A stretch of 64,000 bases of DNA. It comes from Symbiodinium natans (lineage: Eukaryota; Sar; Dinophyceae; Suessiales; Symbiodiniaceae). Each line of letters begins with the position of its first letter. Position 1 is the stretch's first letter. The translations under genes were made by a program, and so were the position numbers. Shown here in pieces: positions 34,881 to 45,200 of the stretch. The stretch lies in assembly GCA_905221605.1 (NCBI GenBank), contig CAJNDS010002204.1, positions 273,001 through 337,000 of the forward strand, written 5' to 3'. The notes below the pieces were generated by a model. The model was not told where the DNA came from. It did not search any database and worked only from the letters and a program-made list of their open reading frames with translations.

Positions 34881-35199
34881 TGAAAATACGGAAGCCTCAG
34901 CGGAAGGCTTGGAAAACTGTGGGATTGGCTCTCTTGCCCTTTCGCAACAGCAGCAGGATGCGACTCCTTGCTCTCTTTGGGCCTGTCCGCCAAAGAAGCG
35001 GGAAAATTGTTCTGTTCACAAAATTGGGCTGAACTATCTCCACCCTCCCCCATGGCTGTTTCCGCTCTCTCCGCGCACGCTTGTGCGCGACGCGCGGTCA
35101 GAGCAGTGCGGGACGCCTGGTCCAGCGCGGAGGCGCTGTCAACGTCCCTTGCAACGGGGCGTTCTTTCAGGCTGCCTGGCCTGAGTGCTTGTGCTCAGA

Positions 35200-36387
35200 A
35201 AAGGGATGCTTCCGAAAGCAACCTGGGTGACAGCATACATGTCTGCCACGTGCGCATCTGCCCCCCCAATGGGGCATCCTTGCACTGTCCTAGGTTGAGG
35301 CCAAAACAAAGAGGATCTCCGTGCTCGTCGTTCGGCACGCCACCTCGCAAGGCGGCCGGCATGGGGGTCTCCCCCTTGCCTCCTTGCAACACAAGGTACT
35401 TATTCGGAAAGCCGCCCTTGCCACTGTCAAATTTGCCTTCCGTGGGGAGGCGGGCTCCCTTGACCCCTGATTCGCCTCTCTGGCCCTTGTCCCTTTTGTC
35501 TGTCCTCTGATATTTCCATTGCCCATACCTTTTCCATCGCCCCAACGGTTGGGGGCCCTTGCCCGCGCCTTTGCCTCCTTTATCTGTGAACCCTTCCGCA
35601 CGAGGTGTCGGCATGAAGTGAAAATTGACTGCAACCGTGTTTGTGGCTTCCAGGAAGACTTGATCTAAGCACCGGGCGTCCGCGAGCGGCACCTTCGCCG
35701 CTGCCCTTTTCAGGGTCGGCTGTTTGCTGCCAAGCTCCCTCCACAAGGCCCGATCTGCTCGCAGGACCTGCTGCAGCGTCGGACGGTTGAAGCCTGGGGG
35801 CGCTGGGGTCTGCAAGGTATCAAAGTCCTTCTGAAGCCATTTCTCGTGCGCCTTGGAACTCAACATGCCAACGAGGTCGTAGGCCAGACCCCTTCTTTGC
35901 AACGCTCTGTAAGTCGCCATGTCTGACCCCAACTGGGCCTCCACTTTAGAGGATTTATCCTGAACCGAGAGGCCGTCCCCCGAAGCGTCCAGCACAAGTT
36001 CCTTGGCTGGCTTGCCTTGCGCCAATTCCTTTGAGCCTGCAATTCCAGGCGCTGGGCTCTCTCAGCTCCTGGCAGCTTACGTAGAACTGAGTCCGGCTGC
36101 TGTTCCACGGTGGCCTCCAAATTTGCCAGACTCATGGTCCGGCACTCGAACAGGAGCCTCTTGACGACCGTCATTTGTGCACGAGTGGGGTTGTCCTGCC
36201 CCAGACTCGTGCATAGAGTGGAGACCTCCCTGTCTGTGAGAGGTTGACCCGGTTGAGTGGCGGCGTAGGCTGCCATGGACACCGTCCTGACCCCTCCAGT
36301 TATGAATTTTTCGAAGAGTTGCTGCTCCATCCCGACCTTGCGAGCATGTTGCTCGAAGAAAGGCTGACTATCCGCTGCGTTTGCCAT
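35200..36387 (-). pseudogene. element gag-like protein with Cys/His knuckle, one frameshift
   Basis: The ATG at 36387 opens MANAADSQPFFEQHARKVG, which is similar in arrangement to N-termini I associate with dinoflagellate element polyproteins. Two overlapping frames cover the protein: 36387-35860, then 36025-35270. A central region (ALQRRGLAYDLVGMLS) is followed by a Gly/Lys-rich basic linker and then by LCFGLNLGQCKDAP. After a G7 run at about 35263-35269 the frame changes and the knuckle continues as RGRHVCCHPGCFRKHPFSEH. The frame changes near 36000 and at the G run are either mutations or assembly errors. The knuckle presumably binds the element RNA. Confidence 0.75.
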
Positions 36388-36482
36388 GTTTAGGGCGTGG
36401 GGCCAAAACTGCACATTGCAAAAGAGAGAGCTGGTACAAAGGGATTGTGCTGCACATACACACAAAGCGGCCAACAACAATG

Positions 36483-38210
36483 TCACCCCGCTCTTAACTC
36501 CTGAAAACAACGGCTGCACTGTAGCCACTTCGCTGAGGGCTTCTCCATTTCTACAAAATTAACGCTGATCCACTTGCCACATTTCAGCGTCGTCTGACCT
36601 ACTTTGTACAGATGTAGCATGGTACACTTCCTGTTTCGGATCGCTCTCCAACCCTTTGGCAGACTCAGGGCCGCAGCTGGTTCCTCCTTTTCTTCCGACG
36701 AGGCTCCATCAGAGGTTTCCTCGGAGGACCCGTCTGCTGATGTGTTAGGGCAGAACTCTGCCTCCCCGTTGTCATCTGCATCTTGTGTGTCATTCTTATC
36801 GAGCACTGTTTCGCAAAGCCCACAGGTCACGGTCGCCAGCTTGTCTAATTCCTCACTTTCTTTCTAGGGGGGATTCTTCTCCTTCCGCTACCAATGGTGC
36901 GGATGCTTCCAAGACGGGCATGGCACTTGGTGACTCAAAGACCTTCCCTTGCAGGGGGCAAAGCAGTCCAACCCCCAGGAGATCGTCCTCATGCGTGCTT
37001 TCGGAATTCTCAGGCAGCCCATCCAAGCTGCCTACCTTGCTGATCGGAAGACAGGACCCGAGGTCAACAGATGCACCTGCCTCTCATCCTTGGGCTCGGG
37101 CAAAGTATCCACTTCGAGTAGCGTCCGGGCAAAACGAGCCCTCCCGTACCTGCTTCAGCATTTCCTCCAGCTGCCGGAGGGGGCCACTAAGGGCATCTCT
37201 TGAGTAAGCTAATGTACTCAAAGCTCCAGTCGAATAATGTGACAAGAGTGTCTGTGTCTCGCCCACAATGCCGTATTTGCTCAACCACCCAACAGCATTG
37301 TGTTTCAAGGACTGTGTGGCAACCCTCGCTGTTGAGGGGTCGCGGTTCCTTAGCAGTCCCGAGTCGATGGACCTCTGCAGCCAGGCGCCATCTGGGGGCG
37401 GTGGCCGGTAATAAAGGGCCTACAGGGGTCTTCGAGAGCACGCTCCCTGCTTCGGCAGCCACCTTCTGCCATTCTTTGGCCCACACCACCTTCGGTTGGA
37501 CCCCCCGAACTGGAGCCACGAGGGGCATGAACAACGAGAGTTTCTTCTTCTTGTTGGACTGTTTCATCTCTCTAGCCCTGCCTTGAAAGGATTCCTTCCA
37601 GAAAACCACAAATCTCGGGTCCAATTTCCAGAAAGTCGAACTCCAAGAATCGCACGTGCCTGATGTCTGACCAACGGTTCCTGCTGAAGATCTGAAACAG
37701 GAACACTCCTGCTGCAAATCAATCAACAACGTGGAGCTCGGTGTTCCCAACCCACTCTTCCGGAAATTTAACTTGAAGCACTGTTAGGTCCCGGGCTTGG
37801 TGTGTGGGCTCGTGCTCGCCTGCCACTCGGTCTGCCAAGCCTCGGACCCTGGGGGAGATGGAATTCTCCACATCTGGAATGGAAAGCACAAATTTCACAA
37901 ACTTCAACGCTTGTACCACGCTCTGAGGTGCCAGCTTGCCCTTTTTGCTGTGGGATATCTCTCTGCAGAACTTGTACACCGCCTCCTCTGATGGGAGAAG
38001 GGGTTCCTCCACAGAGGTCCCTTGCGCATCTGCCTGTTCTTGAAGCCAACGAAACAGCCTCAACAAGGTCGATGCACGCTTCTGGATTGTGTGTGGTGAT
38101 TTCGAGCCAAACATGTCACGAAGGGACAACATCTTCTCCTCTTCGTCCAATTCTTGCAATGTTTTGGCAAAACTGGTGGACGGGGAGGCTTCGAGCAGCT
38201 GTTTCCGCAT
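36483..38210 (-). pseudogene. element tyrosine recombinase with Cys-rich C-terminal domain, frameshifted
   Basis: The ATG at 38210 (MRKQLLEASPSTSFAKTLQE) starts a core-binding-type N-terminal domain down to 37719 (TIQKRASTLLRLFRWLQEQA). The catalytic part continues in other frames. LFMPLVAPVRGVQPKVVWA is near 37500. Then SLKHNAVGWLSKYG (box with the Lys/Arg position), LLSHYSTGALSTLAYSRDAL with the His and the putative nucleophilic Tyr, and FCPDATRSGYF at 37308-37084. A final segment at 36830-36483 has CGLCETV, KCGKWISV and CSRCFQELR, a zinc-ribbon-like tail. The His of the H-x-x-R/K box reads Gln here (TQSLK). At least two frame changes make it non-functional. It would integrate the circular cDNA. 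Confidence 0.8.
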
Positions 38211-38784
38211 CTACATGTTCTTCAATCACATGCCTACAACAGCCTCCTCGAAAGGTCTATCTTTCTTTTTACACTTGATCACTTTGCTGAAACGTTAGCC
38301 CCCGGTGAGGAGCTCAAGACACCTGCGATTCTTTGGCCTCTTCACAAAGAGATGCCACTTCGGCACTCTGGATTGGCTCATCAAAGATGCCAAAGCATGC
38401 CTCTGTGGGCTCGCTTTCTTGTCTGTCATACCAACCAGCTGGCACTGATTCCCCAGCTGGTGCTGATGTATGAATCAGCGTGGCATTTGGAGTCTGAAAA
38501 ACCGGAAGGCCCGGTATGGGGAAAAAAGGTGCAGGGGGGCAAGTTAATGTCCTCGTACTCAGCAGAAAAAGCCTCGGCTTCCCGCTCTGCAAGACACAAG
38601 TCCATCTTGGCAGGATGTTGTTGTACAAAATCCAAAACTCGGGCCCACAGAAGAAAACAAGAACTTGAGGTGGCATACGTGACATGACATAACATGGTGC
38701 TTCAATACACGCGCAGATTGCTGCCACATGAGCATCACAGAGACAGCACTGGAAATGTTTTGCACTTCTGCCCCGCGGGAAGAT

Positions 38785-39216
38785 TCAGTAAGGCCGGGAG
38801 CGGCGCGCATTGTCCCTCATCTGCTGCACACGGACCACGTTACTGGGTCTCGGTGGGACAGGGGGGGCCACGTGCACTCGGAGGCCCTGGAGCCACAGGG
38901 TATATGTCATGTCGTCGTGGAAACCTCGGGTTTGATTCTGTAGGAGGTCGACAACACTCTGAAGCCTATCGAGGTGAAACTGAAGTATCACACATGTTTG
39001 CCAAAGCTGCTCGCACTCACTCAGAACACGTGCATGAAGATCAACGAGATGCGAATACTGCTGTTGCATTCGGTCGTGACACCGCTCGAGAGCATCGAAT
39101 CTCTCGCGAAGATAAGCAATCTGTCTCAAGTGCTGAAGGAGGGTGAAGCTCATTTCCCACACTGGCACTCTCCAGAATCGTTCAGCAATCTCCTCATCTG
39201 TAATATCTCTAGACAT
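38785..39216 (-). CDS. element-internal helical ORF, unknown function
   Basis: 144 codons from an ATG at 39216 (MSRDITDEEIAERFWRVPVW). The middle is strongly helical and probably coiled coil (LRQIAYLRERFDALERCHDR, then further Leu/Gln-rich heptads). The tail is Pro- and Arg-rich. It lies between the recombinase and the RS-rich ORF on the coding strand of the element, and its start overlaps the end of the preceding ORF by eight bases. It is intact. No family is recognised. The conserved-looking composition suggests an accessory protein of the element, but an insertion of host sequence cannot be excluded. Confidence 0.45.
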   Translation of the reverse strand: MSRDITDEEIAERFWRVPVWEMSFTLLQHLRQIAYLRERFDALERCHDRMQQQYSHLVDLHARVLSECEQLWQTCVILQFHLDRLQSVVDLLQNQTRGFHDDMTYTLWLQGLRVHVAPPVPPRPSNVVRVQQMRDNARRSRPY

Positions 39217-39526
39217 GACGTGCAAGAAGATGCCTGAGGCACGTGTTACTCCAGCTGGCTGAACACGTCAAGTAGTACCACGACCGAACGGGAAGAAGAA
39301 CCAAAATTCTCGAACCTTCAGTTTGGCTGAGGAGGATGTTGAGGAGGTCGGGTTCAAGGACGTAGGTGTGCAGATTGGGCTCTTGATGTATGTTTCTGAA
39401 CAAGCACTCCAAATGAAAGTCTCGGGGCAAGATTCTGACCACTTGCAAACGGGCTTGGGGCACGCGCTGCCACCACTCAGCACTCTCTGAGCTTGCTGCT
39501 TCCAAAGATGATGAAGATTCGTCCAT
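39209..39526 (-). CDS. element-internal small ORF, unknown function
   Basis: 105 codons from an ATG at 39526 (MDESSSSLEAASSESAEWWQ). An acidic Ser-rich start is followed by a hydrophobic/charged body (RILPRDFHLECLFRNIHQEP, then LEPDLLNILLSQTEGSRILV). The open frame continues upstream to 39709 without ATG. Its stop codon overlaps the ATG of the next ORF, an arrangement suggesting coordinate expression. No domain is recognised. Confidence 0.4.
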   Translation of the reverse strand: MDESSSSLEAASSESAEWWQRVPQARLQVVRILPRDFHLECLFRNIHQEPNLHTYVLEPDLLNILLSQTEGSRILVLLPVRSWYYLTCSASWSNTCLRHLLARHV

Positions 39527-39910
39527 ACACGAGGCAGCAGGGTAGGTTAAGAATGCATACAGTGTGTTTGCACAATGCTGCAGAAAGCAAAAGGCAGCGG
39601 TATGTGTGCATTCACAGACAGGGTGACATGCATCCACTGACTGCTGAAGCACGGGAACAGAGCTTGCTCTAGAAGTGCTAAACGGATTGTGCGCATTCCT
39701 CAGCAGCACATGCCGACATGGACTGGACCATGAGAACTCTGAACGTCCAATGCATCAGTGAAACCCTCGTGCACTGGTTGCTGTTTCATCACTCGCAGCA
39801 GTCGGCCGGAAACAGAAAATTAGAATGGCAGGGCAACAGCCACTCCATAGACCTTTGCATAGCAACTCTTGATGCAGTAGGCCTCACGGCATCTAGCAGC
39901 TCCAGCTACC

Positions 39911-40441
39911 CTACATGCCGCATGAAGTCGCCAATTGCCTCCACCCGAGATTCCAGCCTTTAGGCTTGTCCCACTTCTCACGCCGATTCCCACCAGAGCC
40001 CTGCCACGAGCTGCTGGAGCCGTAATTCTTGGATTGCCCCCAACCCTTGCCCCATGAAGACTGCTGGCTCTTCCATGGGGTGGACTGTTCTTGCCACCGG
40101 GAGGAATACTTCCAAGAAGAAGCTGCCTCAGCTCCCTTCTGTGCGGAAAGGGATGCCTGGGCCTGTGGGCCCGACGCCACGCCAAAGGCCGCTGTCGGCA
40201 CTTGGCACCAGTGAAATCCTGGCTGCGTAGCTTGCGTGCTAGGAATCCCAACACTTGGGGTCCTCGGCTGGGTCTCTGGAAACCTGTCTCGGCGCCCACT
40301 TGGGCTACGTGATCTAGACGTTCTTTGGCTCCTGTCTCTGCGTCTTGAGCGACGGCTGTCACTGCTGCTTCTGTTCCTTCTGCGGCCCATGGAGGCAGAG
40401 CCTCGGGATTCACCGCCCGGAAAGAGGGGCCACGGAAACAT
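39911..40441 (-). CDS. element-internal RS-rich, Trp/Gly-rich protein
   Basis: 176 codons from an ATG at 40441. Residues about 19-55 form an Arg/Ser domain (GRRRNRSSSDSRRSRRRDRS), followed by a Pro/Thr/Gln linker. The C-terminal part is rich in Ser, Trp, Lys and Gly (SSWGKGWGQSKNYGSSSSWQ). Such a composition is typical of RNA-binding, nuclear proteins. It is the first ORF of the element as transcribed. The reading frame is intact. A second frame (40413-39820) is also open but has the biased composition expected of a shadow. Confidence 0.6.
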   Translation of the reverse strand: MFPWPLFPGGESRGSASMGRRRNRSSSDSRRSRRRDRSQRTSRSRSPSGRRDRFPETQPRTPSVGIPSTQATQPGFHWCQVPTAAFGVASGPQAQASLSAQKGAEAASSWKYSSRWQEQSTPWKSQQSSWGKGWGQSKNYGSSSSWQGSGGNRREKWDKPKGWNLGWRQLATSCGM

Positions 40442-40509
40442 GTGGGCTTTCGCCTCTTTTTCTTTGCCCCTTGGCTTTTTTTTGTTTCCTCTCGGAATCT
40501 TTGCGACCC

Positions 40510-42096
40510 TTTCCCTTGTCTCTCTTTTTTTTTAAAGCCGAGAAAAAGTCAAGGGATAAACTCAGATGTCAGCACGTCGTTGCCTTCAATTGTGCAATCA
40601 AGTGCTGAGTTTATAGCAGCCTGCACTCCCTCTGTTTTCAAGCTCTCTAGAGAATCCTTTCATCTCGACTAGACGAGTCATCGGTGCCCTTGCACCTCTT
40701 GTCGGCCCTTGCCGATCTTAGCTGTCGTCACGACCTGAAAGAAGAGGCTGCCCCTTGCAGCAACATATTTAGCACACTTGATGTGTGCATTGAATGTTGG
40801 CCCTTCCATTTTCAGCTGTCCTTACAGCAAAACTTTTTAAGTTGCCCTTGCAACAAGTCTCTTGAATTTGGAAACACAGCGACTCCGTTTGCGGGCAGGC
40901 TCACCATTTTGGTCCGTTTTGCTAAGACTCTACGGTGTGGAGGGCTCCATCACGCAGTAGGAAGGTAACCTTTGCTACGTTCTTAAACAGGTTAAGCCAA
41001 GGCAGAAACTCGGTCTCCTTGCACTTGCTGTGGAAATCAAGCCCCTTCCCAGCCTCTTTAAAACAGTTAAGCCCCCCCTTCAACCCTTTTGAAAAAAGGT
41101 TAAACCCAACCCAGCTTCTTCATAGCATGCCACCGAAAGTTCTAAACACCAACACCAACCAAACCCACGTGCAACAACCCTGTTGCTGGAGTCGCCCTTT
41201 CCAAAAATCTTTTTCTTTATTGGGCGCATAGCAACTTAAAATCCATCAACGAGCTGGCCTTTCAGCCGATCTTTCACCACGACTGCCCTAGCAGCTTGAT
41301 CTCTCTTGAGCTGCCCTTGCAGCATTCTTGGAACTGCCCATGCATTATAATTCTCTCCGGAGACACAGTTGAGAATGTGGTGTGTCTGCAAAAGTCCAAA
41401 ACAAACTAACATGCTTCACAAACACAAGCCACTCAACAGACTTGCAGAGACGATGCGAATGCAAGCACTGATTGCTTATACCTTCCGTTCTTTAGCGTCC
41501 AGGGCCTGTTGTCAGGGCAGGACGGACACGCTGCTGAACTTCCTTGCTGACGAGGAGGGCACTCCAGGTTCCTACATCAAGATGCCTGGACGGAGCGTCA
41601 TCTGCACATGTTGAGGTGACAAGAACAGCTACCATCTGCAGCAAGTTCTAAAACCGAAGACACTAGCTGGTCTCCAGAAGTCTCTCTGCACTCCAGCAAG
41701 CTTTAAGCGACAGCAATGCACAACGACCAACGCACTTACAAAGTCTTCAAGTTGGACCTGCTGAAAAGGATCCTTAGATTGCGTCCTGGCTTAGACAGCA
41801 AAAACGCACACTGCCCCAAGAAGACTCAAAAACGAGGCAACTTGTTCAAAACCAAGCGTAAAGTGTAAGCTCCAAGCGCCATCAATCTTCTGTGAGGCTC
41901 CCGCTCCTTCCACCAGGCAGCAGGATGCTAATCCCCGAAAGAACGGGCGTTCTCAATACCAGTGGGCACCGTTGAAGAAAAGACTCAACAAGAGGCCAGG
42001 AGAGGCCACTTTGCTTGCAATGTGGTCACAAATAAAGTCCAACTCTTCTTGCAAGCGCAATGCTAAGGAGCCCCCAGCTACAAAACAAAAAAACAC
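40510..42096. other. 5' non-coding region of the DIRS-like element
   Basis: No credible gene. It contains repeated short phrases (CTTGCAACA / CCCTTGCAGCA, AAACAGGTTAAGCC) and pyrimidine-rich tracts. It lies between the RS-rich ORF and the right terminal repeat, so it would be the leader of the element transcript. Confidence 0.6.
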
Positions 42097-42225
42097 GGTT
42101 ATCGTGCTGCAAGTACAGACCTTTATTTTTCGGAGAATTTTCGAATTCTCCGAATGCGAAAGTTTTTCGGCTCAGACAGAGAGACCACAGCCCTCTCAGT
42201 CGCAACTCTCGTGGAGAGGGTCGGG
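42097..42225 (-). repeat. right inverted terminal repeat of the DIRS-like element
   Basis: Reverse-complement partner of 31723-31856: begins GGTTATCGTGCTGCAAGTAC and ends GTGGAGAGGGTCGGG. Differences are a few transitions and one- to two-base indels in the A/T-rich middle. Confidence 0.95.
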
Positions 42226-43680
42226 AAAAAACCCGTTGGGTTTCTTGCGCGTCTGTGCAGTACGGATGCTTCGGCGCAAGGCATCTGCACTATGTCGCAA
42301 GTCCGAATTCTTTTTACCAAACCTTTTAATTTTGCGTTGCATGTGAAGATAGGAGCATGTTTTTGCCGCAGTCTGAGAGCAATGTTTATTGAACGCCGTG
42401 CATCATTTTCAACTGGCCCAAACTGCACTTGTCAGGCCGGCCAAGACACTAAATGTTGCTTGTGGTGACTCTGCCGTTGTAGACGGGAAGGTAGATGTTT
42501 GTTAGTTAGTGCGCTTTCCTTGGTTAGTAAAAGCAAGAACGCCAAGGAAGTGCTTTGCGCATTGCGCTGGCCTTTGTTTGCTAGTAAGAGCAAGAACGCA
42601 GCAAAGGTTAAAAGGTTAGGCCTTCAAATAACTGCCCTACACCCAGTAGCAAGCCGCCGCGCAGGCTTAAGGTGCACAGACTCCTCCGGGTGCGTGCTTG
42701 CAAGTGCCTGCAAATGCACAGGCACAAGGTACACACAGGCCCAGCTTGGGCCACCTGGCACAAACCTGGGACGCCTGGCAATAGACCCACGGTGGTCCAT
42801 GCTGCAATGAGGACCTGAGGACCTGCGGCTCTGAACCTGGGACGTCTGGCACACCCACAGTGGTCTGTGCTGCAATAGGGACCTGATGAAAACCTGCGGC
42901 ATCTGCTGAACCTGGGACGCCTGGCCAGGTCTGTGCTGCAATAGGGATCTGAGGACCTGCGGCATCTGCTGAACCTGGGACGCCTGACAAACAAAAAACC
43001 AAGGTGGTCTGCTCTGTAGCAGAGACCTGAGGACTGCTACATTTGCGGGCACGCCAGACCTGGAAGGGCCTGTGCACCTTGAGTGTGTTGGCAATTGCGA
43101 GTACGCCTGAGAAACCTTGAGTCTGTGCTTTTGCTGGCACCTGTAAGCACCTGACCCGGGGCCTGTGCACTGCAAGCACGCCTGCACCTTGAGCCTATGT
43201 TTATGCGGGCACCTGCAAGCACGTCTGACCCGGTCCCAGGTGTGCACTGTGGCACTGTGGAGGTTGGGCTGGGATTCACCCTAGAAGTTCCCCTCCAGGC
43301 GATTCCCTTCATAGCCCAAAAAAAATGCTATGGTTCGGAGGAATTGCAGCAAAGAAGTGAATGCGTACAGGGAGTTGCAAATGAGGAAGCAATGAATTGC
43401 AAAAAACCGGACATGAGGCAATAAAAGACGTGTGAAAGGTAATCCTGGGCATCGATGCCGTGAGAGAAAGGGCTTGTTTATTTGCGCGGAGTATTCTGGT
43501 TTTTCAAGAGAGGTCCAAGAAAAAGGGCAGTGTGCAATGAAGGTGGTGTGAAAGGTTATTCGGCCCCCGCTGCACGGAGCACTGGAATAGTCAAAGAGGG
43601 AGGGGGAATCCCAAATGCAAGCGTGCCGGGCTAGCTGAGGTGCAGTGTCAAATGTCCTTTAGTAGCATTCCCATCTACTC
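42226..43680. other. minisatellite-bearing stretch without a gene
   Basis: No gene is recognised. About 42519-42605 holds two tandem copies of a phrase containing TTAGTAAAAGCAAGAACGC. The rest is the CCTGGGACGCCTGG minisatellite listed next and A/G-rich single-copy DNA. Confidence 0.6.
42740..43240. repeat. degenerate minisatellite, CCTGGGACGCCTGG type
   Basis: At least four copies of a unit of about 70 bases run AACCTGGGACGCCTGGCA, GTGGTCTGTGCTGCAATAGG, GACCTGAGGACCTGCGGC. They continue to the right as shorter CCTTGAGTCTGTG / GGGCACCTGCAAGCACG variants. Frames across it are open only because the unit lacks stops. Confidence 0.85.
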
Positions 43681-45200
43681 AAAATGCTTCCTCACATCCA
43701 CTTGCCAATCATGCATCGTGCTGCGGGGCTCCGCAAAGGCGTCTTGTTGCTGAGCCTGGCGGGCTCGTCTGTGGCAGCTCTGTGCGTGGTGGCAGTTGGC
43801 GGGTGTGCAGGTTTTTGCATTCAGGGTTCAGGTTGGTCTGCCCCTCACTCTTGTGACAGTGCTAGTCGCAGCATAGGGCGGAGGCCGTGTCAGTACTTAC
43901 CCGGCAGGAACGCTCCTGTTTCTGCGGGAAAAGTGCCTGCTGCCTAAAACTTCTTCAGAAGGCCCAGATTAGGACTCGCAAACGGTTGCCAGAACCTTCG
44001 CCAGAAGGCCCAGAAGGGATGGCAGAATCTGCTGCTTCAGCCAAGAGGAGGTTAAGTCGTGCACTCGAAGCTTGTGGTCTCTTGGGACTTGGGAGCAGCA
44101 GGGAGGGAAATCGCGAACCTGAAGCCTATCGGGTTTCAGGACCCGGCATGAAGTACAAGAGCGAACCTGAGGCCTATGGGCCTGCGCGACCTGGGAGCAG
44201 CACGCAGATAAATCGCAAACCTAAAGCCTATGGGCTCTCCGGACCCGGGAGCAGCAGGGAGAGAGATCTCGAGCCTGAAGCTTATTGACCTACGGGGCCT
44301 GCGAGCAAGGCGGAGAGATATCACGAGCCTATCGGCTCTCACAGGACCTGAGAGCAGCAGAGATGTGTGAGCAGCCCGGAAGCAGCAGGGAGAAAATCTC
44401 GAGCCTGAAGCTCATTGACTGCGGGACCTTGAGAGCAAGGCGGAGAGATATCACGAGCCTATCGGCTCTCACAGGACCTGAGAGCAGCAGAGATGTGTAT
44501 CGTCTTGCGCAAACTGCCCATTCTGTGACAGGTTTGCAGTCGCAAAAATCTGCCGCTGCGCGGGGCAGTTGAGGGACCACAGTATCTTTAAGTTTCTCTC
44601 AAACTGTTGCCTCAACCTTCCTGGAGGGCTCAGAGTGATTAGGCCTCTCAAACTGCTGCCTAAAACTTCTCCGGAAGGCCCAGCAGAAGTAGGCCTCTCA
44701 AACTGCTGCCTAAAACTTCTCCAGAAGGCCCAGAAGTGATTAAGCCCTGCAAACGGCTGCCGGAACCTTCGCCAGAAGGCCCAGAAGGGATGTGAGGAAC
44801 TGCTGCTTCGACCTATCCCAGCAGGTCCAGCAGTGACGAGGCCTAGCACTTTGCTGTGGGCCCCGCATCAGGTGTCGTCACGGGGTAAACCTGCTTGAAG
44901 TGCGCTCAAAAAATCGGCCGCTGCGCGGAGCTCCGAGTTCTAAGGCTCCTTGACTCTCACACTTGACGCGCGGTTGGCTGCAGACCGTTAAGCAGCCTTG
45001 TGGGCCTTAAACTGCACCAGGCTCAGCACGCCAAGCCGATAGGCTCCCGGGACCTGGGAAGCACACTGCCCAAGTGCCAGCCAGCAGCCTTTGGGGCTCT
45101 TGCGCCGTCTCAAAAATCGGCCGCTGCGCGGGGCTGTAGCAATATGGCCTCTTGCAAGCAGCGCTCCAGGCCTGCCCTTTGGCCATAGCTACGTGAGGAC
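43681..45200. repeat. complex degenerate repeats, GCCTGAAGCCTAT and CTTCTCCAGAAGGCCCAG types
   Basis: Two families alternate. One is CGAGCCTGAAGCCTATGGG followed by GACCTGGGAGCAGCAGGGAG (about 44080-44500). The other is AAACTGCTGCCTAAAACTTC followed by TCCAGAAGGCCCAGAAG (about 43940-44040 and 44600-44830). A third phrase, AAAATCGGCCGCTGCGCGG, recurs at about 44546, 44909 and 45112. A 43684-43947 plus-strand frame (hydrophobic start, LLLSLAGSSVAALCVVAVGG) is open but has no gene-like continuation. Confidence 0.8.

Larger units (their letters stand above)
31723..42225 (-). mobile_element. DIRS-like tyrosine-recombinase retroelement, about 10.5 kb
   Basis: Bounded by inverted terminal repeats of about 130 bases. 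All recognisable genes read on the minus strand: RS-rich ORF, two small overlapping ORFs, tyrosine recombinase plus Cys-rich tail, gag, methyltransferase-like domain, reverse transcriptase, RNase H. Tyrosine recombinase together with RT/RNase H, inverted ends and no integrase or protease defines the DIRS order of retrotransposons, which integrate through a circular intermediate. The recombinase preceding gag is unlike the classical DIRS order. Stops and frameshifts in RT, gag and recombinase show that this copy is defective, although the two ends are still about 95 % alike. Confidence 0.88.

Noticed and set aside
40236-40608. Plus-strand Leu/Phe/Ser-rich frames opposite the RS-rich ORF
   Set aside because: They are the antisense of a Ser/Arg-rich coding region, which normally stays open and looks hydrophobic.
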